From contig JAIEOV010000083.1 of the NCBI GenBank assembly GCA_019750135.1, positions 1 through 64,000 on the forward strand: a stretch of 64,000 nt of DNA, in the 5' to 3' direction. The notes beneath the pieces were generated by a model, which ran no database searches, was not told the DNA's origin, and saw only the letters and a list, made by a program, of their open reading frames with translations. A program made the translations under genes and the position numbers. Position 1 is the stretch's first letter, and every line of letters starts with the position of its first letter. The DNA comes from Reyranella sp. (lineage in GTDB: Bacteria > Pseudomonadota > Alphaproteobacteria > Reyranellales > Reyranellaceae). Positions 16,781 to 24,227 of the stretch are shown here, piece by piece.

Positions 16781-19531
16781 ATGGCGAGATCTGTGCTGGT
16801 ACGGGCATCGCTCGTGCGTGCGGTATTGCTTGGCACGACGGCGCTTGCAGTCTTCAACTCACCATTCATCGTCGGTGACGCCTCGGCCAAGGTCGGCATC
16901 ACGTCGGCGGCCGACGGCTCTCCCCTGGGCAAGCCGCCCAACGAAAACGAGCGCGTCCTGCGCATCGGCCTCGATATCCAGGCCAACGAGCTGGTCACCA
17001 CGGGTGCCAACGACCGTGCCCATCTGCTCTTTCTCGACGGCAGCTCGCTGACGGTCGGGCCCAACGCCCAGCTCACCATCGACAGGTTCGTTTTCGATCC
17101 CGCCACCAAGACTGGCGACCTGGCCGTCAGCGCCAGCAAGGGCGTGTTTCGCTTGGTGGGTGGCAAGATCAGCAAGAACAACCCGATCACCATCACGACG
17201 CCCTCCGCCACGATCGGCATCCGCGGCGGCATCGCGATCTTCGTCGTGGCGCAGACCGTTACGACCTCCGACTTCGTGTTCGGCAACAGCATGAGCGTCA
17301 GCGCGATGGGCCAGACCCAGACCGCGACCCGCGCCGGTTCCCAGATCGTCACGAATGCCGGCAGCGGGCCCGGTGCCCCGACGATGACCAAGCAGGGAAG
17401 CCTCAATGCCGCGCTTGGCGCACTCGAAGGCAAGTCGTCGTCATCCTCTTCTTCGGGCGGCTCCGGGGGCGGCGCCGACCAGGCGGCCCAGAAGTCCGGC
17501 ATTTCGGGCGTCAATTCCGGCCAGCCGTTCAACCCGCCGGGCATCAATCAAGGCTTGCCGCTCAATTCCAACAACAACGTCGTGACGCAAACCGTCAGTA
17601 CGGTTACGGGAGACAGGCAGCCCACCGAAACGCAGAAGACCGAAAAGACACCAGCCCCTAATCCCACGCCGAATCCGACTCCCGGCCCAACTCCTGGCCC
17701 CACCCCCGGTCCAACCCCGGCTCCTACCCCCAAGCCGACGGTCATCATCAGTCAGGGCCGCTTCCTGGCGGATCCTCCCTACAAGGAGAACACCTTCAAT
17801 CCCAAGACGCTCTCCGCCGAGCGCGACACCGCCAACAATCAGGCGCTGGTGCCGACGGCCTCGGTGCTCAACGGGATCGTCACGCTCACGCTTCAGGGCG
17901 GTAACACGTTGCAGGTTCCGTGGCTGCCGGGACAGATCTTCAGCTTCACCGGCGCCACACCCTTCGGCCCGGCGACGGGCGTCGGCTTCGTCGATCAGGC
18001 CGGCCAGTTCTTCGCCTACAGCATGACCGACAGCAACAACAAGAGGTTCGGCGTATTCGGCGGCACGCCCACGGCAACCGCCAACCTTCCCAAGAACGGC
18101 GTCGTCCCTTATGAGCTGGTCAACTTGGCGAAACCTGGAGACCTGCCACTTGCCCCGACCACGATCGGTGGCGACCCGCAGCTGAAGGCGGCGGCTAACG
18201 TCTCGCCGCTCTACACCAAGTATGGTGCCGATCCGTCCAGCAGCAAGGGTCTGCAAGTGACGATCTCGGTGGCCGGCACGGGCGCAGCGCAGAAGTCGTA
18301 CATGGGCGTGATGATCGCCGACTATGGTATCGATCCGTCCAACAACACGCTCTACAGCAACGGCGTCTATGCCGGCTCGGCCCGGATGGGTGGCGACCAG
18401 AAGATCATCCGCACCGCCTCCAACCTTGCGACGGCGGATACCGGCCAAGGCACCGCGATCTATGGAGACACCGGGCAGTTCATGGCCTACACGCCCGACA
18501 AGCTGAAGCAGACCGGCTCGGGAGTCACCCGCACGACCGGGGCAGGCCTCGAAAAGCCCTACAGCAACTCCCCGGGCAGCTCCTATTATCCCGTCACCGC
18601 GGCGGTGCCGGCGACCACGAACGTCTCGCCGACCATCGGCCAGACGCGCACCGAACAGACGATGGTTGGCTATGCCGCTGGCCTGGTCGACTACAAGAGC
18701 GGCAACACCTACACGACCAAGGTGCCGATTGCGCTGTTCGCCCGTCCCGGCGACGTCACGATCACGACCGATCCCGCGACCAACCAGGCGCTCGGCAAGA
18801 TCGTGCTGCGCGGCTATGACGGCTCGCTGTTCTCGCCCAACGAGCTCACCCTGCAGCTGGGCGGCGGCAGCGGCCGCAACGGGCAACCGACCAGCGCCTT
18901 CATCGACAACAACACCTACGCCATGACGACGCAGGACGGCGATCGTCACCGGCGGTCGAAGTACGAGAAGGGCGACCATACCTACCGCGTGAAGGACCAC
19001 ACCGTGCTGGCGAGCTCGCAGGCGGCTCCGGTGACGATCCCCGGCACCATTTCCTGCACCTGCGAGTATCTGAGCTGGGGCTGGTGGAGCACCGACACCA
19101 AGATCAAGAACGGGCCGAACGCGGGCGATGAGCTGCGCGTCAACATGGGGACGTACGTCGTCGGCCGCCTCACGACCCCGATCGAGATGCCGAGAACCGG
19201 CAGCGCCACCTACACCGGACTCATGGTCGGCGGCGTGAACAACCGAGGCAACTCGTACATTGCCGGCGGCAACTATTCGATGAACTACAACTACGCCGCC
19301 CGGGCCGGCACGACCTCCATGACGTTCGACAATCGCAGCTATGGCGGTGGCGTGATCGCGAGCAATAACGATGGGACCAACTTCGTGGGCGCCTTCGCCG
19401 GTGGACGTCGCGTCGGCTCCATGAGCGGGTCGTTCTACGGCCCCGGTGCGGCGAACCAGGGCGGAACGTTCTCGATCGGAACCAACGGCTCGAATTACCA
19501 GGCCTCGGGAATCTTCGCCGGCCAGAAGTAG
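16781..19531 (+). CDS. Large secreted FecR-domain protein with TbpB-like C-terminus
   Basis: The 916-residue protein starts at ATG 16781 (GGAG 8 nt upstream), not at longer alternatives, because this gives a clean signal peptide. Residues 40-160 are a FecR-like domain (LRIGLDIQANELVTTGAND, then SLTVGPNAQLTIDRFVFDP and TPSATIGIRGG). A serine/glycine stretch follows, then a PTPNPTPGPTP-type proline repeat at about 291-322. The C-terminal 100 residues (MTFDNRSYGGGVI, GSFYGPGAANQGGTFSIG, ending GIFAGQK) resemble the barrel of TbpB-like proteins, which ends in a similar GAFGGK motif. No lipobox is present. It probably travels with the preceding TPR/barrel protein. Ligand unknown. Confidence 0.7.
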   Translation: MARSVLVRASLVRAVLLGTTALAVFNSPFIVGDASAKVGITSAADGSPLGKPPNENERVLRIGLDIQANELVTTGANDRAHLLFLDGSSLTVGPNAQLTIDRFVFDPATKTGDLAVSASKGVFRLVGGKISKNNPITITTPSATIGIRGGIAIFVVAQTVTTSDFVFGNSMSVSAMGQTQTATRAGSQIVTNAGSGPGAPTMTKQGSLNAALGALEGKSSSSSSSGGSGGGADQAAQKSGISGVNSGQPFNPPGINQGLPLNSNNNVVTQTVSTVTGDRQPTETQKTEKTPAPNPTPNPTPGPTPGPTPGPTPAPTPKPTVIISQGRFLADPPYKENTFNPKTLSAERDTANNQALVPTASVLNGIVTLTLQGGNTLQVPWLPGQIFSFTGATPFGPATGVGFVDQAGQFFAYSMTDSNNKRFGVFGGTPTATANLPKNGVVPYELVNLAKPGDLPLAPTTIGGDPQLKAAANVSPLYTKYGADPSSSKGLQVTISVAGTGAAQKSYMGVMIADYGIDPSNNTLYSNGVYAGSARMGGDQKIIRTASNLATADTGQGTAIYGDTGQFMAYTPDKLKQTGSGVTRTTGAGLEKPYSNSPGSSYYPVTAAVPATTNVSPTIGQTRTEQTMVGYAAGLVDYKSGNTYTTKVPIALFARPGDVTITTDPATNQALGKIVLRGYDGSLFSPNELTLQLGGGSGRNGQPTSAFIDNNTYAMTTQDGDRHRRSKYEKGDHTYRVKDHTVLASSQAAPVTIPGTISCTCEYLSWGWWSTDTKIKNGPNAGDELRVNMGTYVVGRLTTPIEMPRTGSATYTGLMVGGVNNRGNSYIAGGNYSMNYNYAARAGTTSMTFDNRSYGGGVIASNNDGTNFVGAFAGGRRVGSMSGSFYGPGAANQGGTFSIGTNGSNYQASGIFAGQK

Positions 19532-19532
19532 C

Positions 19533-20021
19533 TCATCGCGACAAGGTGCCGACGACGAAGTCGGCAATCGCGGCGATGTCGTCGCGCCGGAACCAGGGCA
19601 GCGTGGCGTCGGCCGGTCGCTCGTCAGCCGCGATCGCCACGATGTTCGGATCGTTGGGCGCCATCGGCTCTCCGGTCCCGGCGCGCACCTCGATCTTGCG
19701 GTGGGGCTCGCGCTTGAAGCCCTCGATCAGCACCAGGTCGGCCGGCGCCAGGCGCGCCAGCACTTCCGCCAGAGTGGCGTCCTCCTGCTCGCGCATGATG
19801 GCGTAGCGGTGGCCGCCGACGACCGCGACCTCCGTCGCCCCCGCCGCACGATGCCGGTACGAATCCCGGCCCGGCTGGTCGACATCGAGATCGTGATGGC
19901 CGTGCTTGATGGTGTTGACCCTGAACCCGCGACGCACGAGTTCGGCGACCAGACGCTCGACCAGCGTCGTCTTGCCGGCGTTCTTCCAGCCGGTGATGCC
20001 GAAGACGCGTGGGTCTCTCAT
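19533..20021 (-). CDS. mobB: Molybdopterin-guanine dinucleotide biosynthesis adaptor MobB
   Basis: The 162-residue GTP-binding protein has the P-loop GWKNAGKTTLVERL at residues 10-23, then NTIKHGHHDLDVDQPGRDS and the LIEGFKREPHRKIEV signature. These are diagnostic of MobB, which helps MobA attach GMP to the molybdenum cofactor, making the bis-MGD form used by formate dehydrogenases. Its ATG overlaps the fdhD stop by 4 nt, placing it in a formate dehydrogenase maturation operon. Its stop is one base from the stop of the convergent FecR gene. Confidence 0.93.
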   Translation of the reverse strand: MRDPRVFGITGWKNAGKTTLVERLVAELVRRGFRVNTIKHGHHDLDVDQPGRDSYRHRAAGATEVAVVGGHRYAIMREQEDATLAEVLARLAPADLVLIEGFKREPHRKIEVRAGTGEPMAPNDPNIVAIAADERPADATLPWFRRDDIAAIADFVVGTLSR

Positions 20022-20815
20022 GGCGCGATGCGCCCGGCGTTGGCGTAGACGGTCAGCCGGCCGTCGCGCACGAAGGCCGCCAGGGCGATGCCGGCCTGCT
20101 CGGCGGTCTCGATGGCAAGCGACGTCGGCGCGGAGACCGCCGCGATCACGGCGGCGCCCAGGGCCGCCGCCTTGTGCACCATCTCGTAGGAGCAGCGGCT
20201 GGTCACGACGACGAAGCCGCCGGGCTGCGCTGCGCCGGATTTCGCCAGGGCGCCGCCCAGCTTGTCGAGCGCGTTGTGCCGGCCGACATCCTCGCGCACG
20301 GCGACCAGCGCGCCGTCCGGCCGCGCCCAGCCGGCGGCATGGGTCGCGCCGTTCACGCGATTGATGCGCTGTTCCAGAGGCAGGGCCGCCATCGCCTGCT
20401 CGATGGCGGCGCGCGATACCGGCGGCGCGGCGCCGACGACGGTCACCGGCCGCATCGCCGCGTCGATGCTGTCGACGCCGCACAGGCCGCAGCCGGTACG
20501 CCCGGCCAGGCTGCGCCGCCGCTCCTGCAGCCGCGCCATGCGCTGGGCGGCGATGTCGAGACGTACCTCGATGCCGCGGTCTACCGGCTCGACCTCAATG
20601 TCGTAAATCTCCGACGGCTTGTCGACGATGCGCTCGGTCAGGGAGAAGCCGCGCGCGAAATCCTCGAGATCGCAGGGCGTGGCCATCATCACGGCGTGGC
20701 TGATGCCGTTGTAGACCAGGGCGACGGCGACCTCCTCGGCGACGATCTCGTCCAGCGTTTCGTCGCCGGCGGCCGTCAGGCGCCGGGCCGCGCGATGGAC
20801 CGAGCCGTCGGTCAC
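20018..20815 (-). CDS. fdhD: Formate dehydrogenase sulfurtransferase FdhD
   Basis: The 265-residue protein carries the CGLCG motif (TGCGLCGVDS, about residue 112-116), whose cysteines pass sulfur from the IscS desulfurase to the molybdenum cofactor. Other FdhD hallmarks are VALVYNGISHAVMMATP, REDVGRHNALDKL and VVTSRCSYEMVHKAA. It is required for active formate dehydrogenase, encoded about 9-13 kb away on the same strand. The start is GTG 20815, overlapping the upstream gene by 4 nt. mobB follows with another 4-nt overlap. Confidence 0.95.
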   Translation of the reverse strand: MTDGSVHRAARRLTAAGDETLDEIVAEEVAVALVYNGISHAVMMATPCDLEDFARGFSLTERIVDKPSEIYDIEVEPVDRGIEVRLDIAAQRMARLQERRRSLAGRTGCGLCGVDSIDAAMRPVTVVGAAPPVSRAAIEQAMAALPLEQRINRVNGATHAAGWARPDGALVAVREDVGRHNALDKLGGALAKSGAAQPGGFVVVTSRCSYEMVHKAAALGAAVIAAVSAPTSLAIETAEQAGIALAAFVRDGRLTVYANAGRIAP

Positions 20816-21183
20816 CGTGCGACCTCGTCGATGCGCAGATGCCGCCCTTTGCGGTCGAAGAAGCGACCGCGGTTGAGGACGAGCGGATCGGCCTTCACAT
20901 CGGCTTCGACTTCCCGGAGCTTGCGCGCCGCCGCGGCGTCGGGCAGCGGCCCGCCGGCGTGGCCGAGGCCGACGAAGAACGCCACGCCGTCCCACGCTGT
21001 GCCGGCGCGGTCGAGCAGGCCCTGCATCTCGCGCCAGGCCATGTCGTCGCCGATCAGATGGGCGTAGCTCGACTTCAGGGGAACGACCTCGTCGCCGGCG
21101 ATGCGCACCAGCACGATGAACAGCGTGAACGGCCCGGTCTCGCCGAACTGGGCGGAGAGCCACTGCTCGAAGTCGGTCTTCAT
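20812..21183 (-). CDS. Uncharacterised protein in the fdhD operon
   Basis: The 123-residue protein is soluble, with no signal peptide or membrane segment. Motifs of note are FTLFIVLVRIAGDEVVPLKSS, DDMAWREMQGLLDRAG and a basic end RGRFFDRKGRHLRIDEVAR. It overlaps fdhD by 4 nt and directly follows the 166-residue gene, so all four genes (this pair, fdhD, mobB) look like one translationally coupled unit. A role in formate dehydrogenase maturation is suggested by context only. I do not recognise the family. Confidence 0.75.
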   Translation of the reverse strand: MKTDFEQWLSAQFGETGPFTLFIVLVRIAGDEVVPLKSSYAHLIGDDMAWREMQGLLDRAGTAWDGVAFFVGLGHAGGPLPDAAAARKLREVEADVKADPLVLNRGRFFDRKGRHLRIDEVAR

Positions 21184-21684
21184 CTAGAACTCGACGAGCG
21201 GCGTCGGCGGCATGTAGCGCTCGAACACCTGCAGGAAGGGCTGGCCGCGATCGGCCTCGTACCAGGCCTCGAAGGCGCGAAACGCCGCGATCGGATCGGC
21301 GATGGGCGCCTCGTCCGTCGGCGCCTCGCCGTCCTCCGCCGCAGCCGGAAACGCAGTGGCGTGCAGCGCCTCGGCGATCGGCCTCAGCCAGTCGAGCAGC
21401 GGACGGGCGCCCTCGCCCAGTTCGTCCAGACCGCCGTCGATCCAGCCGATGTCGCGGAACAGCGCCACCAGCTGGCGCTCGACCGCGAGTTCGCGATCGG
21501 GCTCGAGGGCGGCGATGCGCGCCATGTCGCCGAGCGCGCTCAGCCTTCGCCATGCGAAGGCGCGGACGCGCTCGGCTTCCTTGAGCTGGGCCTCGACCTC
21601 GGCGCGAACGGATCGTTCGGCGGCCTCGGCGGCCGTGCAATCGGCCTGCAGGCGGGCGATCAGGGTCTCGGCGGCGGACGGCAT
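21184..21684 (-). CDS. Uncharacterised protein, first gene of the fdhD-mobB unit
   Basis: The 166-residue product is mostly helical: a long charged stretch at residues 1-60, likely coiled coil (AEAAERSVRAEVEAQLKEAE), an acidic Ala/Glu/Pro linker near 115-125, and an aromatic C-terminal part ending PFLQVFERYMPPTPLVEF. There are no cysteines or signal peptide. Its TAG abuts the ATG of the next gene, supporting an operon. Function unknown; it is probably tied to formate dehydrogenase assembly by position. Confidence 0.7.
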   Translation of the reverse strand: MPSAAETLIARLQADCTAAEAAERSVRAEVEAQLKEAERVRAFAWRRLSALGDMARIAALEPDRELAVERQLVALFRDIGWIDGGLDELGEGARPLLDWLRPIAEALHATAFPAAAEDGEAPTDEAPIADPIAAFRAFEAWYEADRGQPFLQVFERYMPPTPLVEF

Positions 21685-21736
21685 CGCCGTCCAAGGTGTA
21701 CCGCCGAGCGACCCATCGCAAGCGCCTCAGACGCTG

Positions 21737-22243
21737 CTACTTGGCCTTCCTGAGCTCGACGGCACCGACGCCGGCGGCGATGTTCAGGCCGACGCTGCCC
21801 TCGACGCTCACCGGCTGCAGGGTGACCTGGCCGCTGCCGCCGCCCAACAACACGTTGGCGCCGGCGCCGACGCCGACCGTGGCTGACGCGGTTCCTCCGA
21901 CGTATTTGCCGGCCAGCGCGCCCGGGCCGATATTGCCCGGCGCGAACACCAGCCAGACCATCTGCGCTTCCTTGGTGAAGCCGAGATCGACACCGTACTT
22001 GTCGATGGAGCCCGTATAGCGCTCGGCGATGCCGTCGGTCCGGGTGAACAGGCAGTTCATGTCCTTGGACGAGCCGAACACGAAACCGACGCCGCCCGCG
22101 ACATTGCAGGTCAACGAGCCGGCATTGGCACCCGTCCGGCCGGCCGCCTGCGGCGTGCCGGGCGTCGCGGGAGTCTGCGCCTGGACCGCAGTGCCGACGA
22201 GCAACGACGCAACACCTGCCGCCGTCAATATCGATCGCAGCAT
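21737..22243 (-). CDS. DUF992 family secreted protein
   Basis: The 168-residue protein starts at ATG 22243 with AGGAG upstream. The signal peptide MLRSILTAAGVASLLVGTAVQAQ is followed by a short TPATPGTPQAA linker. The mature part contains LTCNVAGGVGFVFGSSKDMNC and later GGGSGQVTLQPVSVEGSVGLN, the glycine-rich beta pattern of DUF992 proteins, common in alphaproteobacteria. It is periplasmic or surface-associated with two cysteines likely bonded. Function unknown. Confidence 0.8.
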   Translation of the reverse strand: MLRSILTAAGVASLLVGTAVQAQTPATPGTPQAAGRTGANAGSLTCNVAGGVGFVFGSSKDMNCLFTRTDGIAERYTGSIDKYGVDLGFTKEAQMVWLVFAPGNIGPGALAGKYVGGTASATVGVGAGANVLLGGGSGQVTLQPVSVEGSVGLNIAAGVGAVELRKAK

Positions 22244-22539
22244 GGACAACTCTCCTCTTGTGGCTGAGCGCTCGGCCGATGCGAGCACCTCTCAACAACG
22301 GTGCCGGAAGAACAAGGCTGCATTCCGGCGGGGGGCGGCCGCCCTGTGGGTTAATTTGCAGGCGTCGGTAAGGTGCCCGTAAGCCGGCGCAGCGAGAGTC
22401 GTTCGGAAGAATCGGGGAACCCTCTTCTCCCGGTTCGACCGCCCTCCTCCCTGAAGCAACCTGAGGCGGTCGTGGACGGCGCGGGATTTCGGTTCCGCGC
22501 CGTTTGCGTTTCAGGGAGGGATTGTGGCCAGTTCCAGTT

Positions 22540-22875
22540 TCAGGTCGAGCCTTGCCCGCGGGCCTTCAGCACGTAGCCCATGGCCCGGAACTCGGAATCC
22601 TGGCGAATGCGATTGGCGACCGCCGGATCGCCGTCGCGATTGGAGACCTCGATCAGCTTATCGGTCTCGGCGGTGCAGGCGAGCGCCGCGGCTTGCGCGA
22701 CCGAGCCGGCGTCGAGGCTCATGGTCCCGTCAGCATTGGCGTTCTTGGCCAGGCAGGCATCCCGCGCCTTGTACGAATCGTCGATCCGCGTCTGCAGCCT
22801 GCCGTCGCTGGAGGTGTGATAGGCACCGGCGCAGCCACCCAGCAGCAACGCAACCAGAACAACAGCAATCCGCAT
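22540..22875 (-). CDS. Small lipoprotein, copy 1 of a divergent paralogous pair
   Basis: The 111-residue product starts MRIAVVLVALLLGGCAGAYH, with a lipobox (LGGC) giving Cys15 as the acylated residue. The body has two more cysteines (DACLAKN, ALACTAETDKL) and ends RIRQDSEFRAMGYVLKARGQ. The protein at 23022-23369 shares this whole pattern, so they are duplicates transcribed away from each other across a 146-bp gap. Family and function are not recognised. Confidence 0.75.
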   Translation of the reverse strand: MRIAVVLVALLLGGCAGAYHTSSDGRLQTRIDDSYKARDACLAKNANADGTMSLDAGSVAQAAALACTAETDKLIEVSNRDGDPAVANRIRQDSEFRAMGYVLKARGQGST

Positions 22876-23021
22876 GAACGAGGCCTCTATCCCACTCCCG
22901 GCAGGCGCCGGCGAAGCCATTGATACAACGCCGTCATCCGTCCGTCAGCCCGTGACGTACTGTGATCTTGACGGCACTGTGCATGTATTGAATTTAGGGA
23001 CGGGGTCAGCGGGGGGCTGAA

Positions 23022-23369
23022 TTGCGAATCGTTCTCGTCCTGATGTTGTTGTTGCTTGGTGCCTGCGAAGGCAGCTTCGTGCGGGCCGGCAGCCTGGGAC
23101 GCAAGGTCAGCATCGACAAGAGCTACGAGGCCCGCGACGCCTGCCTCGCCCGCAATGCCGCAGCCGACGGCGTCAGCGGCGAGGATCCGGCGACGCTCGC
23201 CCATGCGGTGGCGCTCTCCTGCAGCGCCGAAACCGACCAGCTGATCGCCGCCTCGGACTATAGCGGCGACGCCAGGGTCGCCGCCTCGATTCGCCAGGAC
23301 AGCGAGTTTCGGGCGATGAAGTACGTCATGCAGGCGCGCGGCCAGGCGATCTTCCGGAACGGTACCTAA
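23022..23369 (+). CDS. Small lipoprotein, copy 2 of a divergent paralogous pair
   Basis: The 115-residue protein starts at TTG 23022 (a GGGGGG run lies just upstream). It reads MRIVLVLMLLLLGACEGSF with a LGAC lipobox. It then shares SYEARDACLARNA, ALSCSAETDQLI and IRQDSEFRAMKYVMQARGQ with copy 1. The stop overlaps the convergent downstream gene by 4 nt. Conserved cysteine spacing suggests one disulfide in the mature lipoprotein. Function unknown. Confidence 0.72.
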   Translation: MRIVLVLMLLLLGACEGSFVRAGSLGRKVSIDKSYEARDACLARNAAADGVSGEDPATLAHAVALSCSAETDQLIAASDYSGDARVAASIRQDSEFRAMKYVMQARGQAIFRNGT

Positions 23370-24058
23370 AGTCTTTTCAGGAAGACGATGCGATTGGCTG
23401 AAAAGCCCATGTCGCCGTTGCCCCAGGCGAAGACCTCCACGGGCTTGTCAAAGCCCCTGCTGCGGATTTCCGAAAGCAAGGCCTCCTGCTGTTCCGGAGT
23501 ACGCGTGCGGAAAAAATGCTCCATGCTCAGGATCACGCCGCCCGCGAGCTTCATCATGTCCAGGATCTTGATGTCCTGCTCCGGAGTGGTTGACGCGCTC
23601 AGGGTCGGAAAGACCAGCACCGTGCCGGCGTCGACGTATTCCTCCGCGCGATTCGGGTACCAGTCGTAAACTGGCGTCATCCGCTCGAGCAGCCCGGAAT
23701 CCAGCCTCTCCGCCAGCCGCTCTCGCAGCCTCTTCATCATCTCGATATGCGCAGGCGTGGTGTCGACGCCAAAGGCAGGCAGCCCATGCAAGGCAATGAG
23801 CATCGACTCTTGAGCGACCCCCGCGCCGATCTCCACGAAGCGAGTGGCGAACGGGCAGGCTTGCAGCACGAATCTCACGATCGCCTTGTCGTAATGAGCG
23901 AGGCCGATGGTCGACGTCAGGCGCTTGTTGTTGGCCGCGATAAATTTATAGCGATACCACTGGTATAGGTCCTCGCCCTGGGCGGCATACTCCTCTTCGA
24001 GAAATGCAGCGATCTCCCGGTCGACGCGCGCTTCGATGTTTTCGTCGTATGCCGGCAA
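23366..24058 (-). CDS. SAM-dependent methyltransferase-like protein
   Basis: The 230-residue soluble protein has a Rossmann-type motif I (ATRFVEIGAGVAQESMLIAL, residues 72-91) and an acidic end of strand 2 (AFGVDTTPAHIEMM), typical of class I methyltransferases. The C-terminal half contains FPTLSASTTPEQDI and LSMEHFFRTRTPEQQ. The catalytic residues and acceptor are not identifiable. It lies between the lipoprotein pair and tRNA-Sec on the same strand as the selenium genes, but a functional link is not shown. Confidence 0.6.
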   Translation of the reverse strand: MPAYDENIEARVDREIAAFLEEEYAAQGEDLYQWYRYKFIAANNKRLTSTIGLAHYDKAIVRFVLQACPFATRFVEIGAGVAQESMLIALHGLPAFGVDTTPAHIEMMKRLRERLAERLDSGLLERMTPVYDWYPNRAEEYVDAGTVLVFPTLSASTTPEQDIKILDMMKLAGGVILSMEHFFRTRTPEQQEALLSEIRSRGFDKPVEVFAWGNGDMGFSANRIVFLKRL

Positions 24059-24099
24059 ACTGGCTCTCCTTCGGCTTGCTTGATCACGTCGGGCGGAAT

Positions 24100-24195
24100 T
24101 GGCGGAAGAGAGTGGGAGTCGAACCCACTAAGAACCGGCTAACGGCCCTCTCTGGCTTTGAAGGCCAGCCGCCCCACCGGGAGCGCTTCTCCTCC
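24100..24195 (-). tRNA. selC: tRNA-Sec (anticodon TCA)
   Basis: The 96-nt sequence folds as a selenocysteine tRNA. The 8-bp acceptor stem pairs GGAGGAGA with TCTCTTCC, one base pair longer than normal tRNAs. The anticodon arm is CTGGC-CTTCAAA-GCCAG, giving TCA, which reads UGA. There is a long variable arm, a T arm GTGGG-TTCGACT-CCCAC, discriminator G and an encoded CCA end. It lies 32 nt downstream of selB on the same strand. It supplies Sec for the formate dehydrogenase alpha subunit encoded nearby. Confidence 0.95.
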
Positions 24196-24227
24196 GTCAT
24201 CGATCATTCCCCAGAAAACGGACCCTG

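Noticed and set aside
12323-20483. Long open frames opposite the IlvD-like, glycosyltransferase, TPR-barrel and FecR genes
   Set aside because: They are antisense to clear genes with recognisable motifs, have arginine/histidine-rich random-looking translations, and arise from the high GC content.
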